Positions 54,947 through 63,675 of a stretch of 64,000 bases of DNA are shown one piece after another. The translations under genes and the position numbers were made by a program. Every line of letters begins with the position of its first letter. The first letter of the stretch is position 1. Source of the DNA: Mucilaginibacter aquatilis (GTDB lineage: Bacteria; Bacteroidota; Bacteroidia; Sphingobacteriales; Sphingobacteriaceae); assembly GCF_009755275.1 (NCBI RefSeq), contig NZ_WQLA01000003.1, positions 496,001 to 560,000 of the forward strand, in the 5' to 3' direction. The notes beneath the pieces are model-generated. The model had not been told where the DNA came from and searched no databases. It worked only from the letters and a program-made list of their open reading frames with translations.

Positions 54947-54962
54947 ACGTCACTATTGACGT
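54947..54962. promoter_or_regulatory. Palindromic operator candidate upstream of the XRE gene
   Basis: ACGTCA and TGACGT are separated by CTAT, a perfect 6+6 dyad 39 bp before the XRE start. A second dyad TGTGC/GCACA lies at 55012-55027, just before the TAATTTTG box (55032-55039) of the rightward leader. Either may bind the XRE protein. Confidence 0.5.
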
Positions 54963-55078
54963 TATTATTTCTATTAATTATATTTGATTATGAATAAAAG
55001 CTAAATAAACCTGTGCATTCACGCACATATGTTAATTTTGCGGATACTTCTAAAATATTGAAGCATTCGCTTTGAGTC

Positions 55079-55222
55079 TTGCTCACGGAAATTACCACTT
55101 TCAAAACGAGCACAAGATGAGAAGCCGGAATGCCCATGCTACAGGTATGGGTATCCCTTCTTATTTGTGCTCCAGGCTGTGGTAAGCCTCCGTGAACAAT
55201 AAGTTGGGACCCATGCCTGTAG
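55079..55222 (+). ncRNA. Structured leader RNA with alternative pairings
   Basis: Three nested stems are seen. Stem 1 pairs 55079-55098 with 55179-55199 (TTGCTCACGG with CCGTGAACAA, TTACCAC with GTGGTAA). Stem 2 pairs 55108-55124 with 55157-55172 (GAGCACAA with TTGTGCTC, extended by TGAGAAG/CTTCTTA). Stem 3 pairs ATGCCCAT (55130-55137) with ATGGGTAT (55147-55154). A downstream segment, CCCATGCCTGTAG (55210-55222), is complementary to loop and stem 3 (55139-55151) in all 13 positions, with one G-U pair, so two structures exclude each other or form a pseudoknot. A TAATTTTG box lies at 55032. It precedes a small gene by ~57 bp. A cis-regulatory switch is inference. Confidence 0.55.
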
Positions 55223-55279
55223 TATTACAACAGACCATCCCCTTCAGCGGACTCCATACTTGAAATTAAATTCATTGTC

Positions 55280-55561
55280 ATGGAAAACTTAGAACCACAT
55301 CAAGACAAACCTGACTTCGGTACGCTTACCGGGATCATGGAACGCTTTGCTCAAATTCCCTATGAGCAGTTCCAGCAGGAACTGGATGCCTGGTTCTATA
55401 CCTCGCTATCGGAAAAAGGGATCGATGTTCAACAACAACTACAGCTAAATGGGCTTGCCTGCTTACCCGAACTGGTCAGCGCCATTTACCATGAGGCTGA
55501 GGTGAAACAATTGTTGAACGAAAGATCCATTTCCCATGAATCGAACAACGATCAAGTTTAA
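55280..55561 (+). CDS. Hypothetical small protein of the TlpA-SusCD operon (93 aa)
   Basis: 93 acidic residues without a signal peptide (LTGIMERFAQIPYEQFQQEL, VQQQLQLNGLACLPELVSAI), mostly helical. No family is recognised. It is the first frame after the structured leader and precedes a secreted thioredoxin-like gene by 143 bp, with an intergenic hairpin between. It could be a regulator or precursor peptide for the system downstream. Confidence 0.6.
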   Translation: MENLEPHQDKPDFGTLTGIMERFAQIPYEQFQQELDAWFYTSLSEKGIDVQQQLQLNGLACLPELVSAIYHEAEVKQLLNERSISHESNNDQV

Positions 55562-55600
55562 ACTCTGGCTTCTCGTCATCTGCCCGCCCGAATGACCTAC

Positions 55601-55658
55601 CGATAACGGCAGGCCTGCGATCAGTTAATAGTTAAGCTCCTGCGGGCCGCCGTTATCG
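55601..55658 (+). terminator. Intercistronic hairpin before the TlpA-like gene
   Basis: CGATAACGGC (55601-55610) pairs with GCCGTTATCG (55649-55658), and the stem continues inward with GGCC pairs near 55612/55645. There is no T run afterwards, so it may tune mRNA stability or partial termination. Confidence 0.5.
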
Positions 55659-55704
55659 CGCGTCCCTTTCCTGAACAAATTCCATTCAAATCTTAAATAA
55701 TCCC

Positions 55705-56262
55705 ATGAAAAAAACGATACTCACCAGTGTCCTGGCCGCGCTTTGCCTTTACTTACCGGCCCGGGCACAAACCGCAGGCCCCCTCGCCTACCTGCATCCC
55801 GGCGACCAGATGCCGGAACTGCGCCTGCAAAACCTATTGAACACCAAAGCCAAAACCATAGACCTGGCCACACTGAAAGGCAAGATCGTCATTCTGGACC
55901 TCTGGAACACCTGGTGCTCCGCCTGCATTGAAGGCTTTACGACACTCGACTCCTTGCAAAGAGCCTATCCCGACCAACTCGAGGTCATCCTGGTCAACCC
56001 CTCGGCGCAAGACAGCCGCAAAGCCATCCAGGCGGTCATCGACCGGACCAAAGCCTGGTCAAAGAACGGCTTTAAACTACCCATCGTGATGGCCGATACC
56101 ACGGTAAAGCAATACTTTAAATTCCGCTCGGTACCCCATACGATCTGGATCGGCAGGGACGGCAAGATCCTGGCGATCACCGGTAAAGAAGAGGTCACCG
56201 CGCAGAACATCGCCAAGGTGATCGCCGGCGAGCGTATCCATGTAAAAGAAAAGACCGACTGA
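55705..56262 (+). CDS. TlpA-like periplasmic thioredoxin
   Basis: 185 residues with a signal peptide (KKTILTSVLAALCLYLPARA) and a thioredoxin fold: DLWNTWCSACIEGF holds the redox pair WCSAC, and the cis-proline comes in FRSVPHTIWIGRDG. It reduces or exchanges disulfides in the periplasm. It is 4 bp before susC, which ties thiol chemistry to the transported substrate. The gene is GC-rich like its followers. Confidence 0.85.
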   Translation: MKKTILTSVLAALCLYLPARAQTAGPLAYLHPGDQMPELRLQNLLNTKAKTIDLATLKGKIVILDLWNTWCSACIEGFTTLDSLQRAYPDQLEVILVNPSAQDSRKAIQAVIDRTKAWSKNGFKLPIVMADTTVKQYFKFRSVPHTIWIGRDGKILAITGKEEVTAQNIAKVIAGERIHVKEKTD

Positions 56263-56266
56263 CGCC

Positions 56267-59200
56267 ATGAAAACTATCTCATTGATCTATATCATCACGA
56301 TCCTGCTCAGCGCGATCAGTTACCAGGCCAGCGCACAAGACCCCTATACGATCTACGGCGAAGTGCGCTCGACCGACGGCAAGCCCCTGCCGGGCGTGCG
56401 CCTGGAGTCGATGAAACGCCACAGCACCACCGCGACAGACGGCGAAGGCCATTTTAAGCTCCTGTTCTTCCCGCCAGCAGACACGATCAAAGCGACCCAT
56501 GTCGGCTATAAGACCACCTATACGGTCATCAAATCCAGCAGTAGCATTCCCGTTAAGATCACCATGGCCGATACGGTCACCCAGTTGCAGGAAGTAGTAA
56601 TCAGCACCGGCTATCAGGACATCCCCAGGGAACGGGCGACCGGCTCGTTCAATAAAGTGGACCGTCAACTGCTCGACCAGCGGGTCAGCCCCGATATCCT
56701 CAGCCGCCTGGACGGCGTAACCAGCGGCCTGCTGTTCGATAACCACGACACCCAGCAGCGCACGATCCAGATCCGAGGACTGAGCACGCTGAACTATGAT
56801 GCCGCCGCACCACTGATCGTGCTGGACAACTTCCCGTATGCCGGCGACATCAATAACATCAACCCCAATGATATCGAAAGCGTGACGGTGCTGAAAGATG
56901 CCGCGGCCGCCTCGATCTGGGGCGCCCGGGCCGGCAACGGTGTAATCGTGATCACGACGAAAAAGGCCAAAGCCGGGCAGCCGCTGCGCGTCAGCTTCAA
57001 CGCCAACATCAGCCTGTCGCCCAAACCCAACCTGATGAAGGCGAATCAGCTCAGCCCCGCAGAAGCGGTGGACCTGCAGCGCTACCTGTTCCAGCAAGGC
57101 TACTATGATGCCTCCCTGAACGACCCCTCGTTCCCGGGCGTACCGCCCGTGGCCGAAGTGCTGAACCGTGTCCGGAACGGCGAACTGACGGCCGCGCAGG
57201 CAGATGCCCAACTGGCAGCATTTCGGCAACAGGACGTCCGGCAGGACATGCTGCGTTACCTCTACCGGCCGGCGTTAGCCCAGCAGTACTACCTGAACCT
57301 GAGCGGCGCCGGTCCGAACAACCGCTACCTGCTCTCGGCGGGCTATGACCGAAACAGCAGCACGCTGCGCGGCAATGACAACGACCGGCTGACGCTGCGC
57401 TATAACCAGCAGGTGAACCTGACCGCCAGGTGGCAACTGCAAAGCGACGTGATCCTCACACGGAGCAAGGGCACGGCCAACAGCCCCGGTGATTATAACG
57501 GCTTTAAAGGCTATAACAAAAGCCTGGCCCCCTACGCCCGGCTGATCAACCCGGACGGCAGCCCGGCGGCGGTCGACCTATACCACAGCGGCGCGTTTAC
57601 CGACACGGCAGGGAGAGGCAAACTGCTGGACTGGAAGTACCGGCCACTGCAGGAACTGGCGAATAATGACAACAGCAGTAAAGCGACCGACATCCTGGTC
57701 AACCTGGGCAGCAGCTACCGGATCGCGCCCTGGTTGAGCGCCGACCTGAAATACCAGTACCAGCATGCCCGTAACGATGCCAGGCAACTGGCCAACCTGA
57801 ATGCGTATTCCGCCAGGGACCTGATCAACACCTACACGCAGCTCAACGGCGACCAGCTGACCTATGCCATTCCCAAAAAAGCGATCCTGACGACCACCGA
57901 AGGCCGGAACCAGCAGCAGGCCTTCCGGGGTCAACTCAGCGCGGACCACCGCTGGCAAGCGCATTCTATCTCGGCTATCGCCGGAGCCGAAGTGCGCGAA
58001 ACCCGGCAGAACACCACCTACCAGACCACCTATGGCTATGACGAAAACACGCTGACGCTGAGTCCGGTCGATTATGCGAATCTGTACCCGACCTATGCCA
58101 ATATCAACGGTGATGCCTACATCTTCAATGGCAACCGCTTTTCGCAATACGTCAACCGCTTCGTGTCGGTGTTCACGAATGCCTCCTATACGTATAAGGA
58201 CCGGTATACCGTCTCCGGCAGCGCGCGGCGGGATGCCTCGAACCTCTTCGGCGTAGCGACTAACCAGCGCTGGGTACCGCTCTGGTCGGCGGGCCTTCTC
58301 TGGCGGGCCGACCAGGAACCGTTCTATCATATCAGCTGGCTGCCGCAGCTGAACCTGCGCATAACCTATGGGTCGAGCGGTAACTTGTCGCCAAACGAAT
58401 CTGCGTTAACGCGAATCACCTATATTAACGCTTCCCGTTCCCCCGTTAACCTGCCATCCGTGGGCATCGCTGCGCCGCCCAACCCGCATCTGCGCTGGGA
58501 GCAGGTCAAGACGTTTAATGCCGGTGTCGACTTCGGGCTGTCCGGCCGCCGGATCAGCGGCTCGCTGGAGTACTATACCAAGCATTCGACCGACCTCATC
58601 AATAGCGTGCTCCTTGACCCGACGACCGGGTTCTCCAATGCGAACCAGAATTCGGCGGCGATCTTTACCAAAGGCATGGATGTGGTGCTGAATACGCTGA
58701 ACATCGACCGGGCGCTCCAATGGCGTTCGATGATCCTGTTCAATTATGTCCGTTACCAAGTCACCAAAAATCTAAACCCACCGCCCGCCCAAGGACTGGT
58801 CAGTGACGGCACTTTCATCTTCCCGACGCTAGGTCTAAACCCGTATACCGTTGCCAGTTATCGCTGGGCGGGGCTCGACCCGAAGACCGGCGACCCGCAG
58901 GGCTACGTGAACGGGCAGGTCAGCAAGGATTATGCCGCCATTGCTACCAACCCAATCGAACAGCAGGTGATCAGCGGTCCGGCCGTACCACCGTTCTTTG
59001 GCTCCTTCCGGAACACGCTGGACTGGAAACGCTTTTCCATGGCGGTAACACTGGGCTACCGCTTCGGCTATTACTTCCGCAAGCCGACCACGAACTTCAG
59101 CACATTGGTCGAGAACGGTATCGGTTACCAGGATTACGGGCAGCGCTGGCAACAGCCAGGCGATGAGGCCCATACCCAAGTGCCCTCGTTCAGCTATCCC

Positions 59201-59467
59201 GGCGATGCCCTGCGTGACCAGTTCTACCGCTTTGCGGAGATCAACGTCGACCGGGCCGATAACATCAAGCTGAACGACCTGTACCTGAGCTATACCCTAC
59301 CCCTCACGAAGCAGCGAGCTGGTTTTTCCTCTATACAATTTTACCTGTATGCGAATCAACTGAACCTGCTGCTCTGGAAGGCCAATCAAGACGGGATCGA
59401 TCCGGACTTTATTTATGGCATCCGCACCCCGGCCACTTATTCTGCCGGTATCAAGATCAACCTTTAA
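56267..59467 (+). CDS. SusC/RagA-family TonB-dependent outer membrane transporter
   Basis: 1066 residues. A signal peptide is followed by a carboxypeptidase-like regulatory domain (YTIYGEVRSTDGKPLPGVRL, then HVGYKTTY), a TonB-plug domain (RVSPDILSRLDGVTSGLL, then IQIRGLSTL and GARAGNGVIVITTKKAK) and a 22-strand-type barrel that ends in a typical aromatic strand (YSAGIKINL). With SusD it imports large nutrients across the outer membrane. It starts 4 bp after the thioredoxin gene. The region is visibly GC-richer than the island. Substrate is unknown. Confidence 0.93.
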   Translation: MKTISLIYIITILLSAISYQASAQDPYTIYGEVRSTDGKPLPGVRLESMKRHSTTATDGEGHFKLLFFPPADTIKATHVGYKTTYTVIKSSSSIPVKITMADTVTQLQEVVISTGYQDIPRERATGSFNKVDRQLLDQRVSPDILSRLDGVTSGLLFDNHDTQQRTIQIRGLSTLNYDAAAPLIVLDNFPYAGDINNINPNDIESVTVLKDAAAASIWGARAGNGVIVITTKKAKAGQPLRVSFNANISLSPKPNLMKANQLSPAEAVDLQRYLFQQGYYDASLNDPSFPGVPPVAEVLNRVRNGELTAAQADAQLAAFRQQDVRQDMLRYLYRPALAQQYYLNLSGAGPNNRYLLSAGYDRNSSTLRGNDNDRLTLRYNQQVNLTARWQLQSDVILTRSKGTANSPGDYNGFKGYNKSLAPYARLINPDGSPAAVDLYHSGAFTDTAGRGKLLDWKYRPLQELANNDNSSKATDILVNLGSSYRIAPWLSADLKYQYQHARNDARQLANLNAYSARDLINTYTQLNGDQLTYAIPKKAILTTTEGRNQQQAFRGQLSADHRWQAHSISAIAGAEVRETRQNTTYQTTYGYDENTLTLSPVDYANLYPTYANINGDAYIFNGNRFSQYVNRFVSVFTNASYTYKDRYTVSGSARRDASNLFGVATNQRWVPLWSAGLLWRADQEPFYHISWLPQLNLRITYGSSGNLSPNESALTRITYINASRSPVNLPSVGIAAPPNPHLRWEQVKTFNAGVDFGLSGRRISGSLEYYTKHSTDLINSVLLDPTTGFSNANQNSAAIFTKGMDVVLNTLNIDRALQWRSMILFNYVRYQVTKNLNPPPAQGLVSDGTFIFPTLGLNPYTVASYRWAGLDPKTGDPQGYVNGQVSKDYAAIATNPIEQQVISGPAVPPFFGSFRNTLDWKRFSMAVTLGYRFGYYFRKPTTNFSTLVENGIGYQDYGQRWQQPGDEAHTQVPSFSYPGDALRDQFYRFAEINVDRADNIKLNDLYLSYTLPLTKQRAGFSSIQFYLYANQLNLLLWKANQDGIDPDFIYGIRTPATYSAGIKINL

Positions 59468-59477
59468 TGCTGAACCC

Positions 59478-60857
59478 ATGAAACACACGAAAAAGAAAAT
59501 AACGCCCGGCCTCAACCTTTGCTGCGCCATGGCCGGTGTGCTAGCCTGTCTGGCACTTAGTTCCTGCAAAAAATATCTAGAAGCCAAGCCGGACCAGAGT
59601 ATCGCGACACCATCCACCCCGGAGGACCTGGAAGGTATCCTGAACAATTACAATTTTGTCAATGCGCGGTATCCTTCGGCCGGCGAGATCGCCGCGGATA
59701 ATTATTACCTAAAGACCGGCGACTATAACGCCCTGTTGGAATACCAGCGAAATTTCTATACCTGGCAGAAATATGGCAAGAACCTCGGCACCGACTACAT
59801 GGCGCCGTATAATGCGATCGAGTACGCCAACGTGATTCTGGACGCGCTGCCGAAGATCAGCATCAGGGAAGAAAGCCGCAAACGGCAGATCGAAGGCAGT
59901 GCGCTGTACATCCGGGCCGCCTATCACTACGCGCTAGCCCAGTTATTCTGCGGCGTCTATCGTCCCGCGCGTGCCGACAAGGATCTCGGTATCGCCGTCC
60001 GGCTGACCGCTGACATCGCCGACAAACCGGTCCGTACGACCATCGCCAACACCTATATCGCGATCATCGCTGACCTGCAAAAAGCCATCCCGGAGTTACC
60101 GCCGCTGGCCGATACGAAATTCCATGTCAGCCGCTGTGCCGCCTACGGCCTGCTGGCCAGGGTGTACCTGAGTATGAGCGATTTTCCTAACGCTGGAAAG
60201 TACGCGGACGCTGCACTGGCAATCTATTCCACGCTGATCGACCTCAATAAAGTGAATGCGAACGCGAACGTGCCTTTTCCTCAGTTCCATGACGAAGTGA
60301 TCTACGATGCCCGGGTCGCCGCCCCGGCAGCACTGCAACAGGCTCGCGCCAAGGTGGACACGCTGCTCTATGCGAGTTACGCCGCCAATGACCTACGTAA
60401 GGCCGTTTACTACAAAAACAATACGGATGGCAGCAAAGCTTTTAAAGGGACCTACAGCGGACAGGCGAACGGAGCCTTATTCACCGGAATCGCTACAGAT
60501 GAACTGTACCTGATCAGCGCGGAAGCGAAGGCCAGGGCATCGGATATCAGCGGCGCATTGCAGCGCCTGAATACGCTGCTGAGCAAGCGCTGGAAAACGG
60601 GCACCTTCACGCCGGTGACCGGCACTGATGCCGCGCAGGTCCTGACCAGAACACTGGAAGAACGCCGAAAAGAACTGCCGTTCCGTACGCTGCGCTGGAC
60701 CGATCTGCGGCGGTTGAATGAAGAGCCGGCAAGGGCGATCCTGCTATACCGGAATATCAGCGGAACCCTTTACACTTTGAAGCCGGGCGATCTCCGCTAC
60801 GTCTTCCAGATCGATGAAGAGGCGGTCAGGTTGAGCGGGCTGGAGCAAAACCCATAA
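59478..60857 (+). CDS. RagB/SusD-family lipoprotein
   Basis: 459 residues from the ATG at 59478. A lipoprotein signal (VLACLALSSC, then KKYLEAKPD) anchors it on the cell surface. TPR-like helices (ALYIRAAYHYALAQLFCGVY, YGLLARVYLSMSDFPNAGKY) and the C-terminal ERRKELPFRTLRWTDLRRLN segment are typical of SusD. It binds the substrate and hands it to SusC, 10 bp upstream. A longer frame from 59415 overlaps susC and is unlikely. Confidence 0.93.
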   Translation: MKHTKKKITPGLNLCCAMAGVLACLALSSCKKYLEAKPDQSIATPSTPEDLEGILNNYNFVNARYPSAGEIAADNYYLKTGDYNALLEYQRNFYTWQKYGKNLGTDYMAPYNAIEYANVILDALPKISIREESRKRQIEGSALYIRAAYHYALAQLFCGVYRPARADKDLGIAVRLTADIADKPVRTTIANTYIAIIADLQKAIPELPPLADTKFHVSRCAAYGLLARVYLSMSDFPNAGKYADAALAIYSTLIDLNKVNANANVPFPQFHDEVIYDARVAAPAALQQARAKVDTLLYASYAANDLRKAVYYKNNTDGSKAFKGTYSGQANGALFTGIATDELYLISAEAKARASDISGALQRLNTLLSKRWKTGTFTPVTGTDAAQVLTRTLEERRKELPFRTLRWTDLRRLNEEPARAILLYRNISGTLYTLKPGDLRYVFQIDEEAVRLSGLEQNP

Positions 60858-60861
60858 AAAA

Positions 60862-60880
60862 GGGGGGCTTTAAGCCCCCC
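60862..60880. terminator. GC-rich terminator between susD and the DUF6520 gene
   Basis: GGGGGGC and GCCCCCC flank TTTAA. A run of A before it (60856-60861) forms the T run for leftward transcripts from the DUF6520 gene, whose stop is 5 bp away. It may also stop the rightward susD transcript. Confidence 0.8.
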
Positions 60881-60885
60881 TCCTG

Positions 60886-61206
60886 TTAATTCTTCATGTC
60901 AATGTTCGGATCCGCCGGCGCATGCGCCTGCTGGGAAGCCCAGAGATTCGCTTTTTCGGCATTGAACTCTGAGGCGACCGGGGTCTGGCCGACCGCACGG
61001 CTGGTCGATAAAGTCACCCCGCAAACGTCCTGCGCACCACTGCAAGGATTCGTAGCGGTCGCCACGTAGTTATTGATGTTCTGGATGTCTGCCTGTGCAG
61101 CAGAACCGGTATAGGCATAAAAATTACTGTTCACTTTCTTAGCGGTGAATGCGCTGGTGCCAAAGGCCAAAGCGATGGCCAGGGCAGGTAATACTAACTT
61201 TTTCAT
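60886..61206 (-). CDS. Secreted small cysteine-containing protein (DUF6520-like)
   Basis: 106 residues. A signal peptide (LVLPALAIALAFGTSAF) is followed by FYAYTGSA and a two-cysteine segment NPCSGAQDVCGV, the outline of the DUF6520 proteins of Sphingobacteriales. Its function is unknown. A MauE-like gene lies upstream on the same strand, and a TlpA-SusCD operon lies opposite. The two cysteines and the redox neighbours suggest disulfide formation in the periplasm or at the surface. Confidence 0.75.
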   Translation of the reverse strand: MKKLVLPALAIALAFGTSAFTAKKVNSNFYAYTGSAAQADIQNINNYVATATNPCSGAQDVCGVTLSTSRAVGQTPVASEFNAEKANLWASQQAHAPADPNIDMKN

Positions 61207-61310
61207 GGATACATTTTTTAAAATAAGAATTGATGAATGGAATCTTACCCGTGGTCACAGGGACGGGCACGGCCTGCCGGGGCTGCTGCATGGCAACAAC
61301 ATGGGTCAGT

Positions 61311-61745
61311 TTAGCGATGGGAAAGCCGGATCCTCCTTTCTCTGTTCTCCAGTACTATAGCGAGGATGTTCAACAGCAAGACAATGACGTTCAAGATCAG
61401 GTGAGCGGTCCAGCCCATACCGGCAATCACGCCGCCGCAACTGCAGGGCAAATGCGGAAAAAAGCCGGAGACCGCCAGGGCCACGTAAGTGGTGAAGACC
61501 AGCATCAATATCGCTGAAACATACAGCCCGATCCTGCGCGTACGCCGGAACAGCAAGCAGGCTGCCGCCAGCAACTCTGCTGCGGGCAGGACGGGCACCA
61601 GGACGGGCAATAACGCCTTCGGCAATGCCTGGCGGCCCATGCTGAGCCGGTAATCTGCATAAGCTAAAAGCTTACTGACCGCTGTATGCACGAAGAGCAG
61701 CACCAGCAGCGAGATGACCATATCGATGATAAATGACCTTTTCAT
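61311..61745 (-). CDS. MauE/DoxX-like redox-associated membrane protein
   Basis: 144 residues with four helices and the MauE signature PCSCGGVIAGMGWTAHLILN near 101. MauE-type proteins help form disulfides or supply electrons in the membrane. It is 104 bp before the DUF6520 gene and likely transcribed with it, so it may oxidise the two cysteines of that protein. This pairing recurs in the order as I know it; the role is inference. Confidence 0.8.
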   Translation of the reverse strand: MKRSFIIDMVISLLVLLFVHTAVSKLLAYADYRLSMGRQALPKALLPVLVPVLPAAELLAAACLLFRRTRRIGLYVSAILMLVFTTYVALAVSGFFPHLPCSCGGVIAGMGWTAHLILNVIVLLLNILAIVLENRERRIRLSHR

Positions 61746-62271
61746 ATGCTACCCTAAAGGTACCGGCCAGGTAATGAAGGCATGGTCAAACAGATCACCG
61801 GATTGAGGGAATAAGATCACCATTTCTTGTGACCGGTCCAGGTAAGATATTGATTGGCCGTCCGGTTCCGGCCGGCGTCCGCCAGGGCCGCAGCGGGGTT
61901 TACGGCCAGTTGACTGGATAATAACCGGCAAATAATACCGATATATCGATACCTTATGGTGACATAGCCACGGAATTAACAAGAATTAGGGATCAGCGCG
62001 GCATCCTACACAGCATATACAGCAGAGCGCCCACTCGAAGGCGACGTCATTGTAAATAATTGTATTGAAGCTTAAACCAACAAAACAATTATCCAAATGA
62101 CCTCCAGCCTGAATTAGTGCATATTATGTTTAAATAAATAACACTAATATATTTGTTAGACATCAAGGTATCCTTATTAAAAAGATGTTCAGAATGACCT
62201 CAATGTCTTTATAATTTGAATAAATAATAAAGGAGGTATATTTTGAGCTGTATATGATTTAAAAATCAAGT
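61746..62271. other. Non-coding stretch before the AraC gene
   Basis: No convincing gene is seen. The left part (61746-62000) is GC-rich and holds the promoter of the leftward MauE gene; a 77-codon leftward frame there has no family. The right part (62000-62271) is AT-rich and carries the AraC promoter. AAAGGAGGTATA near 62230 looks like a ribosome-binding sequence but is ~35 bp before the start. Confidence 0.4.
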
Positions 62272-63108
62272 ATGCACGATTGGCAAAGTTACGCAGTGAA
62301 GCATGTGATGCAATACCCTATCACATTAGCCAAAGGGCAGTACGTTGGAAACAAGACAAAAGAACTTGTATCTGGTGGCATCATCGTCAGTGAAACGGTT
62401 TTTGAGGCAGGAATGTGCTCAGATTGGCACTTTCATCAGAATCCTCACTTCTCCCATATTTTAAGTGGTGGAAGCATGGAAGAGCGGCCACAATCTACTG
62501 AGCATCAGCTACCAGGGAAGGGATTGTTTTATTTTCCGGGCATACCGCATCGAAATGTAGCTTATCAGCCGGGAACCAGAATTATTAATATTGAACTTGA
62601 GCAATCTTTTTTTGAGCACCACCAATTGGAAAGCCCTAAGGAAAGGCTGATGTTTGATGCAAATGAGATGCTGAATACCGGTGGCCTTATCAAAATTCTT
62701 AATGAATTTAGATTAGATGATGCCGGCACCCCTGTAGCCATAGAACAAGCTTGTGTAGAACTGATAAGCAGTAAGCAAGAGACGCGTCACCCCGGAATAG
62801 AGTGGATGAACAGAATCAGAAGTTTACTAAATGACCATTGGAATAATCCCATCACCCTTGTTGATCTAGCCGCACATATGGGTATCCATCCGGTAACCTT
62901 ATCGCGGCTGTTTACTGTTGCGTTTCACTGCACGTTCGGCGAATATTTGCGCAGGCTAAAAGTTGAACGTTCATTCACCCTGATCAGAAATAAGAAACAT
63001 TCTTTAACAGAGGTCGCTTATATGTGTGGCTTTTATGACCAGGCACATTTCACCCGCACTTTTTTAAACACCACCGGTACGCTTCCCAAAGCTTACCGCG
63101 GTTTTTAA
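62272..63108 (+). CDS. AraC-family transcriptional regulator
   Basis: 278 residues. The cupin-like sensor half has CSDWHFHQNPHFSHILSGGS with metal/ligand-type histidines and a late PGIPHRNVAYQPGTR. The C-terminal half is the double helix-turn-helix (ITLVDLAAHMGIHPVTLSRL and SLTEVAYMCGFYDQAHFTRT). It should respond to a small molecule. Targets are unknown. The acetyltransferase downstream is 67 bp away. Confidence 0.88.
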   Translation: MHDWQSYAVKHVMQYPITLAKGQYVGNKTKELVSGGIIVSETVFEAGMCSDWHFHQNPHFSHILSGGSMEERPQSTEHQLPGKGLFYFPGIPHRNVAYQPGTRIINIELEQSFFEHHQLESPKERLMFDANEMLNTGGLIKILNEFRLDDAGTPVAIEQACVELISSKQETRHPGIEWMNRIRSLLNDHWNNPITLVDLAAHMGIHPVTLSRLFTVAFHCTFGEYLRRLKVERSFTLIRNKKHSLTEVAYMCGFYDQAHFTRTFLNTTGTLPKAYRGF

Positions 63109-63175
63109 CCCGCTGTTAAATCCATACAATTTTTAAAAATTACGACAATTTACATTTGCTTAAAATCAACAGCAA

Positions 63176-63664
63176 ATGGAAGTCGACTATGTGATCCGGC
63201 CAATACAGCATTCCGATAACGCTGCAATTTGTAGCTTGATCAAAGACGTTTTAGCCTCTTATCAAGCCAACAAACCAGGTACGGCATTTTACGATGATAG
63301 CCTAAAAAACCTAAGTCAAACATTTACAGAACCCGGTTCAGGCTATTGGGTGGCTGAACGATACAAGGTGGTCATTGGGGGTTGCGGTATTTATCCAACG
63401 GATGGTTTGCCTGCCGGACACTGTGAACTCGTGAAGTTTTATGTTGCACCTAACGTTCGGGGCAGTGGTATCGGAGCCGCACTATTTGATAAAGCATGTG
63501 ACTTCGCGCGATCTGCAGGTTATACCCATATATATCTGGAAACGCTTCCAGAGCTTCTTACGGGCTTGGCATTTTACGAAAAGAAGGGATTTAATTATCT
63601 GGCTTCTCCGTTAGGCAATTCCGGCCATTTCGGCTGTTCAATATGGATGGAAAAAACACTTTAG
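63176..63664 (+). CDS. GNAT-family N-acetyltransferase
   Basis: 162 residues. It has the acetyl-CoA binding segment VAPNVRGSGIGAALFDKACD near 88-108 after ELVKFY, and the usual end AFYEKKGFNYLASPLGNSGH. It acetylates an unknown small amine or protein. It is followed by a secreted DUF885 gene 11 bp away in the same direction. Confidence 0.87.
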   Translation: MEVDYVIRPIQHSDNAAICSLIKDVLASYQANKPGTAFYDDSLKNLSQTFTEPGSGYWVAERYKVVIGGCGIYPTDGLPAGHCELVKFYVAPNVRGSGIGAALFDKACDFARSAGYTHIYLETLPELLTGLAFYEKKGFNYLASPLGNSGHFGCSIWMEKTL

Positions 63665-63675
63665 AATTAACACAT

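Noticed and set aside
56279-59647. Long leftward frames opposite susC
   Set aside because: They mirror the GC-rich susC codons and show no family; shadows of the real gene.
61749-61982. 77-codon leftward frame upstream of the MauE gene
   Set aside because: No family and no plausible start context; lies in the promoter region.
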